From positions 12,080,482 to 12,144,481 of the forward strand of contig CM055897.1 of assembly GCA_029582155.1 (NCBI GenBank): DNA of 64,000 nucleotides, in the 5' to 3' direction. The stretch comes from Panopea generosa (lineage: Eukaryota > Mollusca > Bivalvia > Adapedonta > Hiatellidae). Position numbers and translations under genes: made by a program. Shown in pieces: positions 1-12,509 of this stretch (position 1 is the first letter of the stretch; every line of letters begins with the position of its first letter). The notes under the pieces were generated by a model. That model was not told the DNA's origin. It saw only the letters and a list, made by a program, of their open reading frames with translations, and made no database searches.

Positions 1-359
1 ATATCTTGTTTATTGATGGAGGAAGACCTTAGGATGACTTTAGGGATAAGAGGCAAGTGATTTTGAGACAGCATCTTTGAGCACTCGACCATGGAGAACT
101 CTTGACAAGTTTTAAACTAGTCTATTCGTATGATTAATTTCATGGTTATGTCGAGTTATCAGATTTTGATGAAAAATGTAGTATTGGACCAGAATATGCA
201 GAAAATATGCTCATGTCCATAAGCCACATAGTGACTTTTAAAAGTAGAAGTAAGAGATATTGTTCCGTTTTCTGTATTAAATGTTAATGATCTTTTGAAA
301 AAATCTTATTTTACTACCAACAAACCTCTTGAGTCTTCTTCATGGACCAAATGTCAAGA

Positions 360-525
360 ACTATGACTAGACAATGCTTATAAGTGATTTTCTGTCCTGT
401 AGAATCGTAGCATGCATGATCATCAGTGATTTTCTGTACTGTAGCATCAATGATTATTAGTGATTTTCTGTACCATAGCATCATAGAACCCATGATTATC
501 AGTGATTTTCTGTACCATAGCAGCC
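360..525. repeat. 42-bp minisatellite, block 1
   Basis: About four diverged copies of a 42-bp unit whose core reads ATCAGTGATTTTCTGTAC followed by a (G/A)TAGCATCA segment. This is the leftmost block of the array that continues at 1404 and 2303. The two neighbouring spacers (525-1404 and 1885-2303) are copies of each other, so the locus grew by duplication of larger segments as well as of single units. Confidence 0.9.
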
Positions 526-1404
526 GTGTGATTCCGGCTAAGAATAGAATCACTGTCCATCTCTGCAGAGGGGCAGGAATCCTCCGAATGGGTGTAGTGT
601 TCATTTTATCATTTTTTTTAATGTTCATTATTGTGGTTAAATAACCAACCCCTGTGTGGTTCCAGGGAGCCATATGAGTGATGGCAAGAATAGGATCACT
701 GTGGCTCATGCATGACGTAAGAAGCGACAGTTTGAGTAATACGATAGAATTTGCTGAAACTCTGCAGGTATCAAGGTTCTAGGTTCATCCTGCATATTCA
801 TTTGTATTTCTTAAAGGGATTATATTGGCATATTACCGTCAGTTCCCTGTCCTAAATACACACGCCCAACATGAAGAAACACTTATAACTACGAGATATA
901 TGCGTCTATAGTGTCTAATTGCATAACCTCTTTATTGCAAACATCGGGTTTCTGAAGCCACGTTTTTGTTTTTGTTTACATTCTCCATTTTCAACAAACC
1001 GCTTTCAGGTTTCCGATCACACATCAGGTAACATCGTGAAGACTTGATCCCGATCTCGTTTTCAAGGCTTTGTTCGGGAAGTTTACGGAGTTCAATGTAA
1101 ACATTGCGCAATACTTTATTGCAGGATGTATTTTTGTAAGTTTTGGCCAATATTCAATTACTGTTAATTTGATAACTTTAAAGTAAATAAAGGTTATACG
1201 TCAATACATAAGCATTATTTTGTGCACACTGCATACAGGAAAGTCTGGATTAACAGTGTGTTTGTGTTACTTGCCAATATAATCCCTTTTATATGTATGT
1301 TAACTTGTTGTTTTTGTACATGTAGAGTGAACCTGGAATCTTCCTTCCTGTTGGCGTTGAATAACCTATAATGTGTTGGTACGCCGTAAAACCCTATTCA
1401 TTCA
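525..1404. repeat. Duplicated spacer, copy 1 (contains a TIR element)
   Basis: Non-array sequence between 42-bp blocks 1 and 2. Its left part (GGCAGGAATCCTCCGAATGG near 570) and right part (TGTACATGTAGAGTGAACC near 1316) both recur, in the same order, in the spacer 1885-2303. Copy 1 is about 460 bp longer because of the element at 811-1290. No gene is seen. Confidence 0.8.
811..1290. mobile_element. Non-autonomous TIR element (MITE-like), ~480 bp
   Basis: The ends are perfect inverted copies of AAAGGGATTATATTGGCA (813-830, and the complement at 1272-1289). The interior shows no transposase. The paralogous spacer at 1885-2303 has the flanking sequence (GCATATTCATTTG ... TATGTTAA.TTGTTGTTTTT) without the insert, which serves as an empty site. 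Family unknown. The TTAAAGGG start resembles the element at 37612-38120. Confidence 0.7.
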
Positions 1405-1885
1405 TTCTGTACCATAGCATCATAGAACCCATGATCATCAGTGATTTTCTGCACCATAGCATCAAAGCATCCATGATTATCAGTGATTTTCTGTACTGTA
1501 GCATCAAAGCACCCATGATTATCAGTGATTTTCTGTACTGTAACATCAAAGCATCCATGATTATCAGTGATTTTCTGTACCTGAACATCAAAGTATCCAT
1601 GATTATCAGTGATTTTTCTGTACTGTAGCATCAAATCACCCATGATTATCAGTGATTTTCTGTACTGTAACATCAAAGCATCCATGATTATCAGTGATTT
1701 TCTGTACTGTAACATCAAAGCACCCATGATTATCAGTGATTTTCTGTACTGTAGCATCAAAGCACCCATGGTATCAGTGATTTTCTGTACCGTAACATCA
1801 AAGCATGCATGCTAATCTGTGATTTTCTGTACCATAACATCAAAGCGCCCATGATTATCAGTGATTTTCTGTACCATAGCAGCCC
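1404..1885. repeat. 42-bp minisatellite, block 2
   Basis: About 11 to 12 tandem copies of the 42-bp unit (core ATCAGTGATTTTCTGTAC). Because 42 is a multiple of three, long open frames appear on both strands. They simply repeat one 14-residue motif and are not taken as genes. Confidence 0.93.
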
Positions 1886-2303
1886 GTGTGGTTCCGGCAA
1901 TCACTGCCGATCTCTCCAGAGGGGTAGGAATCCTCCGAATGGGTGTCATGTTCATTTTATCATTTTTTTTGTCATGTTCACTATTGTGGTTGAATTATCA
2001 ACCCCTTTGTGGTTTCAGGGAGCCATATGAGTGATGGCAAGGATAGGACCACTGTGGCTCTTACATGTTGTAAGAAGAGACAATTTGAGTAATAAAATAG
2101 AATTTGCTGAAACTCTGCAGTTCTGCAGGTATGAAGGTTCTAGGTTCATTTTGCATATTCATTTGTTGGTGTATTTTTTTTAAATCTGTATGTTAATTTG
2201 TTGTTTTTGTACATGTAGAGTGAACCTGGAATCTTCCTTCCTGTTGGTGTCGAATAACATATAATGTGTAAGTACGCCATAAAACCCTATTCATTCATTC
2301 ATT
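1885..2303. repeat. Duplicated spacer, copy 2 (empty-site version)
   Basis: About 418 bp, matching the outer parts of 525-1404 with small differences and lacking the 480-bp TIR element. It ends in ACCCTATTCATTCATTC, also seen at the end of copy 1, just before the next array block starts. Confidence 0.8.
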
Positions 2304-5300
2304 CTGTACCATAGCATCAAAGCATCCTTGATTATTAGTGATTTTCTGTACTGCAGCATCAAAGCACCCATGGTTATCAGTGATTTTCTGTACTGTAGCA
2401 TCAAAGCATCCATGGTTACCAGTGATTTTCTGTACTGTAGCATCATAGAACCCATGATTATCAGTGATTTTCTGTACAGTAACATCAAAGTTCCAATGAT
2501 TATCAGTGATTTTCTGAACTGTAACATCAAAGCATCCATGATTATCAGTGATTTTCTGTACCGTAACATCAAAGCATCCATGATTATCAGTGATTTTCTG
2601 TACTATAGCAGCAAAGTATTCATGATTATCAGTGATTTTCTATACTGTAGAATTGTAGCATCCATGATAATCTGTGATTTTCTGTACTGTAGAATTGTAG
2701 CGTCCATGCAAATCAGTGATTTTCTGTACTGTAGCATCAAAGCATCCATGATTGTCAGTGATTTTCTGTACTGTAGCATCAAAGCACCCATGATTATCTG
2801 ATTTTCTGTACCGTTGCATCACAGAACCTATGATTATCAGTGATTTTTACTGTAACATCAAAGCATCAGATTATCAGTGATTTTCTGTACCGTAACATCA
2901 AAGCATCCATGGTTATCAGTGATTTTCTGTACCGTAGCATCAAAGCACCCTTAGTTTTCAGTGATTTTCTGTACTGTAGCATGAAAGCACCCATGGTTAC
3001 CAGTGATTTTCTGTACTGTAGCATAAAATTACGCATGCTAATCAGTGATTTTCTGTACTATGGCATCAAAGTATCAATGATCATCAGTGATTTTCTGTAT
3101 TGTAGAATTGTATCATTCATTGATTTTCTGTACCGTAGCATCATAGAACCCATGATTATCAGTGATTTTCTGTACTGTGACATCAAAGCATTCATGATTA
3201 TCAGTGATTTTCTGTACCGTAACATCAAAGCATCCATGATAATCAGTGATTTTCGGTACTCTAGAAGCAAAGTATTCATGATTATCAGTGATTTTCTGTA
3301 CTGTAGAATTGTAGCATCCATGATAATCTGTGATTTTCTGTACTATAGAATTGTAGCGTCCATGCTAATCAGTGATTTTCTGTACCGTAACATCAAAGCA
3401 CCTGATTATCAGTGATTTTCTGTACCGTTGCATCACAGAACCCATGATTATCAGTGATTTTTACTGTAACATCAAAGCATCCATGATTATCAGTGATTTT
3501 CTGTACCGTAACATCAAAGCATCCATGGTTATCAGTGATTTTCTGTACCGTAGCATCAAAGCACCCATGGTTTTCAGTGATTTTCTGTACTGTTGCATCA
3601 AAGCACCCATGGTTGTCAGTGATTTTCTGTACTGTAGCATAAAATTACGCATGCTAATCAGTGATTTTCTGTACTATGGCATCAAAGTATCCATGATTAT
3701 CAGTGATTTTCTGTACTGTAGAATTGTATCATCCATTGATTTTCAGTACCGTAGTATCATAGAACCGATGATTATCAGTGATTTTTACTGTAACATCAAA
3801 GAACCCATGATTATTAGTGATTTTCTGTACCGTAACATCAAAGCATCCATGGTTATCAGTGATTTTCTGTACCGTAGCATCAAATCACCCATGGTTTTCA
3901 GTGATTTTATGTACTGTAGCATTAAAGCACCCATGATTATCAGTGATTTTATGTACTGTAGCATCAAATCACCCATGGCTATCAGTGATTTTTTGTACTG
4001 TAGCATAAAAGCACCTATGACTTTCAGTGATTTTCTGTACCTGTAACATCAAAGCATCCATGGTTATCAGTGATTTTCTGTAACGTAACATCAAAGTATG
4101 CATGCTCATCAGTGATTTTTCTGTACTGTAGCATCAAAGCACCCATGATTGTCAGTGATTTTCTGTACCGTAACATCAAAGCACGCATGTTAATCAATGA
4201 TTTTTCTGTACTGTAGCATCAAAGCACCCATGATTTTCAGTGATTTTCTATACCGTAGCATAAAAAAACGTGATTATCAGTGAATTTCTTTACTGTAACA
4301 TCAAAGCACGCATGCTAATCAGTGATTTTCTGTACTGCAGCATCATAGAACCCATGATTATCAGTGATTTTCTAAACCGTAGAATAAAAAACGTGATTAT
4401 CAGTGATTTCTGTACCGTAACATCAAAGCATGCATGCTAATCAGTGATTTTCTGTACTGTAACATCAAAGTATCCATGATTATCAGTGATTTTCTGTACC
4501 GTAGCATCATAGAACCCATGAATATCAGTAATTTTCTGTACTGTTACATTAAATTATCCATGATTATCAGTGATTTTCTGTATTGTAGCATCAAAGCACC
4601 ATGATTATCAGTTATTTTCTGTACTGTAACATCAAAGCATCCGTGATTATCAGTGATTTTCTGTACTGTAACATCAAAGCATCCGTGTTTATCAGTGATT
4701 TTCTGTACCGTAACATCAAAGTATCCGTGGTTATCAGTGATTTCTGTACCGTAGCATCAAAGCATTCATGGTTATCAAAGATTTTTCTGTATTGTAATAT
4801 CAAAGCACCAATGGTTATCAGTGATTTTCTGTACTGTAACATCAAAGCACCCATGACTATCAGTGATTTCTGTACCGTAACATCAAAGCATGCATGCTAA
4901 TCAGTGATTTTATGTACTGTAGCATCAAATCATCCATGAGCATCAGTGATTTTCTATATTATAGCATCATAGAACCCATGATTATCAGTGATTGTCTGTA
5001 CTGTAGCATCAAAGCATCCATTGATTATTAGTGATTGTCTGTACTGTAACATCAAAGCACGCATGCTAATCAGTGATTTTTTGTACTGTAACATCAAAGC
5101 ACGCATGCTAATCAGTGATTTTCTGTAATGTAGTATCAAAGCATCCATGATTATCAGTGATCTTCTGTTTTATTACATCAAAGCATCCATGATAATCTGT
5201 GATTTTCTGTACCGTAACATCAAAGCATCCATGGTTTTCAGTGCTTTCTGTACCGTAGCATCGAAGCATCCATTGTTATCAGTGATTTTCTGTGCTGTAG

Positions 5301-6935
5301 CATCATAGAACCCATGATTATCAGTAATTTTCTGTACCGTAACATCAAAGTCCCATGGTTATCAGTGATTTTCTGTACCGTAACATCAAAGCATCCATGG
5401 TTTTCAGTGCTTTCTGTACTGTAGCATCGAAACATCCATGGTTATCAGTGATTTTCTGTGCTGTAGCATCATAGAACCCATAATTATCAGTGATTTTCTG
5501 TACTGTAACATCATAGCACGCATGCTTATCAGTGATTTTCTGTACTGTATCATCAAAGCATCCATGATTAGCAGTGATTTTCTGTACCGTAACATCAAAG
5601 CACCCATGATTATCAGTGATTTTCTGTACCAGTAGCATCATAGAACCCATGAATATCAGTGTTATTTTGTACTGTAACATCAAAGCACGCATGCTAATCA
5701 GTGATTTTATGTACCGTTACATCAAAGCATCCGTGATTATTAGTGATTTTCTGTACCGTAGCATCAAAGCATCCATGGTTATCAGTGATTTTCTGTATCG
5801 TAGCATCAAAGCACCCATGGTTATCAGTAATTTACTGTACTGTAGCATCAAAGCATTCATGATGCACCCATTATTATCTGTGATATTCTGTACCGTAACA
5901 TCAAAGTCCCATGGTTATCAGTGATTTTCTGTAATCAGTGAATTTATGTACTTTAGCATCAAAGCACCTATGATTATCAGTGATTTACTATACCATAGCA
6001 TCATAGAACCCGTGATTATCAGTGATTTTCTGTACTGTAACATCAAAGCATCCATAATTATCAGTGATTTTCTGTACCGTAACATCAAAGCACACATTCT
6101 AATCAGTGATATTCTGTATCGTAGAATCAAAGCACCCATGGTTATCAGTGATTTTATGTAGTGTAGCAATAAAGCACCCATAGTTATCGGTGATTTTCTG
6201 TACCGTAACATCAAAGCAACCGTGGTTATCAGTGATTTTCTGTACCGTAACATCAAAGCACCCATGGTTATCAGTGATTTTCTGTACCGTAACATCAAAG
6301 CATGCATGCTTATCAGTGATTTTCTGTACCGTAGCATCAAAGCACCCATGGTTATCAGTAATTTTATATATTGTAGCATCAAAACACCCATGGTTATCAG
6401 TGATTTTCTGTAGTGTAGCATCAAATCATCCATGATTATCAGTGATTTTCTGTACCGAAGCATCAAAGCACCCGTGATTATCAGAGATTTTATGTATTGT
6501 AGCATCAAAGCACCCATGGTTATCAGTGATTTTCTGTACTGTAGCATCAAAGCACCCATGATCATCAGTTGTTTTCTGTACTGTAGCATCAAAGCATCCA
6601 TGATTATCAGTGATTTTCTGTACTGTTGCATCAAAGCATCCATGATTATCAGTGATTTTCTGTACCGTAGCATCAAAGCATCCATTGTTATCAGTGATTT
6701 TCTGTACCGTAACATCAAAACACCTATGGTTATCAGTGATTTTCTGCACCGTAGCATCTACGCACTTATGGTTATCAGTGATTTTCTATACTGTAGCATC
6801 AAAGCACCTATGGTTATCAGTGATTTTCTGCACCGTAGCATCAACGCACTCATGGTTATCAGTGATTTTCTGTACCGTAACATCAAAGCACCTATGGTTA
6901 TCAGTGAGTTTCTGTACTGTAGTGTCGTAGTACTT
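2303..6935. repeat. 42-bp minisatellite, block 3 (main array)
   Basis: About 110 tandem copies of the 42-bp unit, with point differences and small indels between copies. Variant sub-units (for example ones with TAGAATTGTAGC near 2640-2710, 3105 and 3300-3355) recur in the same order around 2840-3360 and 3440-3770, indicating multi-unit duplications. Open frames of up to 279 codons on the - strand and 224 on the + strand are by-products of the 14-codon periodicity. Confidence 0.95.
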
Positions 6936-7019
6936 GCAATTATCAGTTATGTCACATCTTTGGTACGCTTAATGTACATACAAGACAGTACGGGGTCTGT
7001 TGCAGTAAATTAGGGATGT

Positions 7020-10000
7020 AGTTTATCAAGGAAATAAAATAAACAATTTATTTATTCAATATTTACATGCACATGTATTTTTATCTTGAGAGCACCCATA
7101 ATTAAATACACAAAACATCTATTAAATAATAATTTATTGAACAATACAATTAAGACTATATGGAATGATAATAACGTTTCTAATCGTTACTTATATTAAT
7201 ATAGCAAAACAGCATCACCTGGATAATTGGTATTATAAATGTACACATATAAGGTGCTGTCATAAACCTCTGGTGTGTGATCAGTCATGGGACAGTTTGA
7301 AGTATACTGTGATCAACTGAGCACAGCTGGGGGATTAGACAGCAATGAAATCCCGATATGCGAAAATTAGGCAGACGCCGGCGATACCAGATGGGGGATT
7401 ATGTGAATAGGCTTCCACCTTGGGAAAGTGTACGTGTCATTCCTCGGAATGGCATTTGGAAATGTGTTTTAATCCCCTTGGTGTGCTGCCGCCACTCCCA
7501 TTCCGAATGGGAGGGGGGGAGATTGATAAATACTTTAATATCAATCCTCAGATCAAGGGTAGCGTATCGGATCTAGATTTTTGAGGACCGTGGGTTCAAT
7601 CCCCCACCATGAGGATGTGTGAAGTCTTATGCCGAGTACAGGCTATTCAAGTGCAAGAATAAATCATGAACTACAGTATTCTGATACACTGATTTACGGG
7701 ATCAAAAGTTTAGAATAGTCTTTCTTTAAACGTAAAATTTGCCAATTCGGTGAATCATTTCAAAACGTTGTATTTGTGATGGCTTAAAGCTATAACTTAC
7801 TTTGATATACCACTGCTAGAAGTATTACACGCAGTGTCAAAGGTACATTTATAATTAACAAACTTGAACCTAAAATTGATGACTATCTTATATAATGATA
7901 TAACATTATTGTTTTTGTTTTCTTTGTGCGACTTTGTTATTTAGCCTTTTTAATGTAAATAATGTTTATATGTTTGAGGGCCTCATGGAAGATTTGAATT
8001 GTTCAAATTAGCTATCTCGGTAAAAGAACCATTATTATTATTATCGGCATAGTAGATTATAGTTCACTATGTACAAAATAGCCCGTGTCTGCTAAAAGTC
8101 GTTGGTGCATAAAACACCGCAGATGTGTCCATTTACAAATATACTAGTATTCAATTACAATTAGATGACAGTCGCAAATATGTTTGGCAAGAGATGCAGT
8201 TTCTTGATTTTACTTTTTTAATACTTAATTACCACTATACACGGGTAGCATATCGCAGTACCAGTGTGTAGAATAGGACGGGTTTAAACAGGCGACATAA
8301 CGAGTATGTGTGTATACGCCTGTCCCATATATTTCACTTATTCCAATGGCGCCAAATTAAGATTTTTCGTTATTCGTCTAGTTTCGTGCAGTTTCAATAC
8401 TTTCTGGTTGCAGATGCACCGCTTACATTTATAACGAAGAGTGAGGGCGCGTTGAATGCACGCGCATATCCTGACATGCCTCTTTTTAACCACTTCCATG
8501 AGCCCCGAATCGCTCGTCTTGTGCGCTTGGCGATCTATAGAAGAAACAATGAAGAACGATCATGATAGAGGATAATGATGATGATGATGATGATGATCAA
8601 TAAGACAGAAAAGTGTGCATTGAAGCTGTGCTATAAAATATATTTTAAAAGTATTTAAGCTGTATTCGCGATATATAAGTATATATATACAGGAAGAGAT
8701 ATTAAAATGCAACATATTTATCCCGAATGCATTTACCCATATTCTACATAGTGTATGTTGATGTTATTGGTTGTTTAGTTGAGATGATACTGAATAGGTT
8801 TGTACCTCCTGCACTGGTGTCACTCTTCATTTCCAAGTAAGTCCCTTCTAAACCATACGAGAATACGTATTGTGTTGTGTTTTCATATCTCTTCCTGTGT
8901 TCCGTTTTCATACCTCTTGAGTTTACTGTAGCCAATAGAATCAGGGTCAAGTTTCACCAACATTTCTTAACTAAGTAAATGCCTAAAAACTTCAATGGTA
9001 GTGTTTGTGTCGGCATTTAAGATTAGTTTACTTATATCAGTATACGCATATGTATGCGCCGAGTGTTTTACATAAGTTTTAATGGGGTTTAACGTCACTT
9101 TCAACATTTGACATCTTGGTTTAAACATATTTTATTTCGAATATCTTACAATATAACACATTTACAAACAATTTTGCCAAAAGGATAAGAATAAAAGACA
9201 AGCTTATAGAATTCCTCTCCTAAATTATTTTGACATTTTATATATGGTATATCCAGTTTTATTGGTAGAGGAAGACCTCAAAGGGAATCCGAGTAGAACT
9301 ACCTTCCTTCCACAAGTATCTGGCAAGCTGTCGTAGCGAGTTGGGCTCGAGCCCATGACCTCATCGGTAAGAGGTCATCAGACGACAGCGCCGCAGACTA
9401 GTATTTACATGTAAAAGTTGGTGAAACTCGACCCAGTAATGATATGCATTTTATCCATTTTATTTTTAAAACACGTTTACCGTTTTTTTTCTGATATACT
9501 CACTTTAAAATAAAGAAGTGTTGAGTTTTACCGGACGTGAGTCATATATTTTTTGAAGATCAAAGTTTTATATATATAATTATAAATTAAGTTGGCACGT
9601 TAGTGTCGTGGTTACACAAGGGATAGGTTTGTATAACGAGGGTGGGTCAATATATACGGTCACAAGCAAGTACATTTATGTATAATCATGTTTCTTTATA
9701 CATAGTATGATATAAAAAGCATTCTAGATATAGAATAACAAGGATTAAAAAGTCAAAGGAATAATTACTTTAAAATGTATTTTAGGCCATCCTTAAAAAG
9801 GTGTGTTTGCTGTGCTCCGACCCAGTGTTTTTATATGAGCGTGTGGGTAGGTAACATATTCTTTTTTGACAGATTTTGATTTTGCATTGTCATTTTGTCA
9901 AATGGAAGAAATCATTTCAAAAAAGTCAACTTTTGAAAGTCACTATAAACGTTTGGGTAATACACGTTCAGTCAAATGTACGTAGAAATGAGGAATTCTA

Positions 10001-10160
10001 AATACATGAAATTAGAACATGAGGGTTAAAAAATCTGTTTTCATAACAGTTTTCCGGCGCAGATGTATAAATGAATCATGAGTAAAAAAATCGAGCTGTC
10101 AGAGGACACAGCGCTAGACCTTATATTGAAGTGAAAATAACGTCAGTGTCATATGTACTT
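7020..10160. other. No gene seen; scattered repeat fragments
   Basis: AT-rich sequence without a convincing coding region. Visible items are a tRNA-like B box (GGGTTCAATCC near 7590), a GAT microsatellite at 8573-8596, and a fragment near 9265-9390 (GAGGAAGACCTCAAAGGGAA, then GGGCTCGAGCCCATGACC) whose first part resembles text near 20-35 and, inverted, near 51690. Confidence 0.5.
8573..8596. repeat. (GAT)n microsatellite
   Basis: Seven to eight GAT/ATG triplets in a row. Simple repeat. Confidence 0.85.
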
Positions 10161-10244
10161 TTACATTATATCTGCTTTAATGGGCAACATTGAGGTACTC
10201 GAGACCTACCCAATGTTGTTGTTTGGCGTATAGCGCGCCGCGTA

Positions 10245-10505
10245 TTCTGGGTGTATGTTTGTACGTATGTTGTTGTTTGTGTGTGTTTGAACGTATGTTG
10301 TTGTTTGAGTATGTTTGTAAGTATGTTGTTTGTTTGTACGTATGTTGTTGTTTGTGTATGTTTATACGTATGTATTTGTTTGTGTATGTTTGTGCGTATG
10401 TTATTGTTTGTGTATATTTGTACAAATGTTGTTGTTTGTGTATGTATGTACGTATGTTGTTGTTTGTGTATGTTGTTGTTTACGTATGTTATTGTTTGTG
10501 AATGT
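10245..10505. repeat. Low-complexity GT-rich tandem repeat (~28-30 bp)
   Basis: Diverged copies built from GTATGTTGTTGTTTGTG and GTATGTTTGTACG segments. Open frames on both strands here (Tyr/Val/Cys-rich on +, Thr/Gln/His-rich on -) reflect only base composition. Confidence 0.85.
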
Positions 10506-10699
10506 GTTATCAATTGTACCGCCAGGTTCTTGATTTTGACGGTCAGTATCACGTCGATATGGTTATTACTACGAGTGTTTTCTTATTTAATTCCTTTGTC
10601 TATCATTAAATATATGTGCTTGCTTTGTGGTTGCTGTGTCCCGGCCTGGGATATAACAATTGAATTTACAGGTAGTTGTTAAAACAAAATGTTCGAAAA

Positions 10700-11228
10700 A
10701 AAGTGAGAAAGAGCTTATGTGATATTTAGTCAGGACAGCTTTCTAAAGTATTTGAACCACTTTTTTAAAGATATATGCAGGGGATGAACAGTCAGTCAAA
10801 ATTTAATTCACTTGCCTCCATATGTGCCATGAATGGTAATGAAGACATGTGTGAAATTGCGTTGATGTATGACCAGAGTTTAATGAAATTAAATTAATGA
10901 AGTAAGCTTGCAACTCCCCCCCCCCCCCCACCCCCCCTTCAAAAAGAAAGTTACTTCCGAATTGTATATGTTTAAAAAGGGCAACCATTCTGCAATTCAA
11001 ATCAGGGTTGTTCTGCTCGTTTCCTGGATGTTAGTGAATACGTGTCAAGTATTTGTCTATGACTACTAGTTGATGGGATATAAGCTTGGTAAAAGGCGTT
11101 CAACTAAAATCTTTGTTATGTAAAGAAGGGCCACTTATTCTTTATTCATGTTAAATTAGAGTTGTCCCACTTTTTATTACGATCTCTCCGAGTTCATTGA
11201 GCGATACTTGGGATATGTATGAAGTAGT
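10700..11228. other. No gene seen; C-homopolymer
   Basis: Non-coding. A run of 14 C, one A, then 7 C lies at 10916-10937. Confidence 0.5.
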
Positions 11229-11229
11229 A

Positions 11230-11395
11230 CAGTCAATTATGAGTAAGCAGTCACCTCTATTAAGCAGCCACTTGTCTTAAGCAGCCACATTTGCTATTTC
11301 CCATTTATATGGTTAAAGGGCAAATTAACCTGTATTAAGCAACAGCCAATCTTGAAAGACCATTTGCTTATTTCCTTGACTGGCTGCTTAAACTG
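11230..11395. mobile_element. Tc1/mariner-type MITE, copy 1
   Basis: A 166-bp element flanked by TA on both sides (11228-11229 and 11396-11397), starting CAGT and ending ACTG. It contains TTAAGCAGCCA repeated internally in both orientations. The same family occurs at 61592-61779 (inverted) and 62449-62632. TA target duplication and short internally palindromic structure are typical of mariner-derived MITEs; the family assignment is inference. Confidence 0.75.
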
Positions 11396-11399
11396 TATT

Positions 11400-12500
11400 T
11401 TTAGATGGGAATTGCATGTCTTGATTATCGTACGGTATATTCATGCAGGATGGTTATTTAATTTGTTTTAAAGAAGCATGCAGCATGCACATTTTACCGC
11501 CGGCGATGCGATATGTAACTATGAATCCTGTTTATGTCCTCCATAAACACATCGTCCATGTCCGACGGGATATTCGGCAGCCCTAAACCGATGTAGCACG
11601 CTCGTCGGAGATATTTTAAAGTAAGTCTAGCCGTCAGCACCACGCGTCTTTTAAACTGTAAGTTTAATGTTTAAACATGTAGCAAGGTGCAATATTTATC
11701 TAAAAATAACTGAGTCGACAGTTCAAACTTTCCCATTACTCCCACCTGAAGTCACTATAAAAGATTTACAAAAGGACTGTCCGCTATGCGAATTGTATAC
11801 TTGACTGTATAAACCTATATATTGTACTTAACTATGACACACTGGCGCTGTGATACCAGGTATTGCCTGATATGGCGCCCAACATGTAAATGCATGACAT
11901 TTAATTTCGGTATAACAAAATATAATATTACGATTATATTTTATTTGACTTGACTTATTTATTTGCATGTTTTTCTAGTCGTTGGGTATTGCAAAGCAAA
12001 AAAACGAAAAATTAATGTATGAACAAAATAATTTATTTATGAAGGAAACATCGGTAATAAAATTGTAAAATATAATTAATAAACATTCGATATATTTAAA
12101 GCAGTTTTAACAGCAATATGATTCAAGATCTTTCTCGAGATTCAATATTTTAAAGAGAGAATGCCGGCATTTAAGAACTCGTATCATACCCGCGCATGTG
12201 TACATTACTAATATTACAGCAAATCGTATAATTATATATTAATTTTATTGTCTGGAAACTGAGAAAAAAATCGATATTTTTCTTTTCCATTTACAAAGTA
12301 CAATATGCATGAGATAAAAACGTCCTATAACTTCAGGCCTGACTTTTTTTATCATTTTCAATATGATGTATAAAATAGTAATTACTTGTGCAGATGAGTA
12401 AAGCAAATGCTGGTGTAGCATATATAAAAATAAGCCAGCACTAGTTCTAAAAATAAAGCAACTTTTGGTGCATTTACCAGACAGGTGTATTTCAAAGACA
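11400..12500. other. No gene seen
   Basis: AT-rich, with many stops in all frames. No splice-flanked coding segment or repeat array was recognised. Confidence 0.45.
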
Positions 12501-12509
12501 TTTTTTTTA

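Noticed and set aside
5918..6757. 279-codon open frame on the - strand (and many others within 360-6935)
   Set aside because: It is the 42-bp tandem unit read in frame. The same 14 residues repeat with no unique N- or C-terminal sequence, and comparable frames exist on the other strand.
2303..6935. CRISPR-like array
   Set aside because: Units are directly adjacent without unique spacers, in an intron-containing animal genome. Plain tandem repeats, as are the other arrays.
10166..10682. Overlapping open frames of 128 and 143 codons on both strands
   Set aside because: Low-complexity GT-rich repeat; the residues only reflect TGT/GTA/TTG composition.
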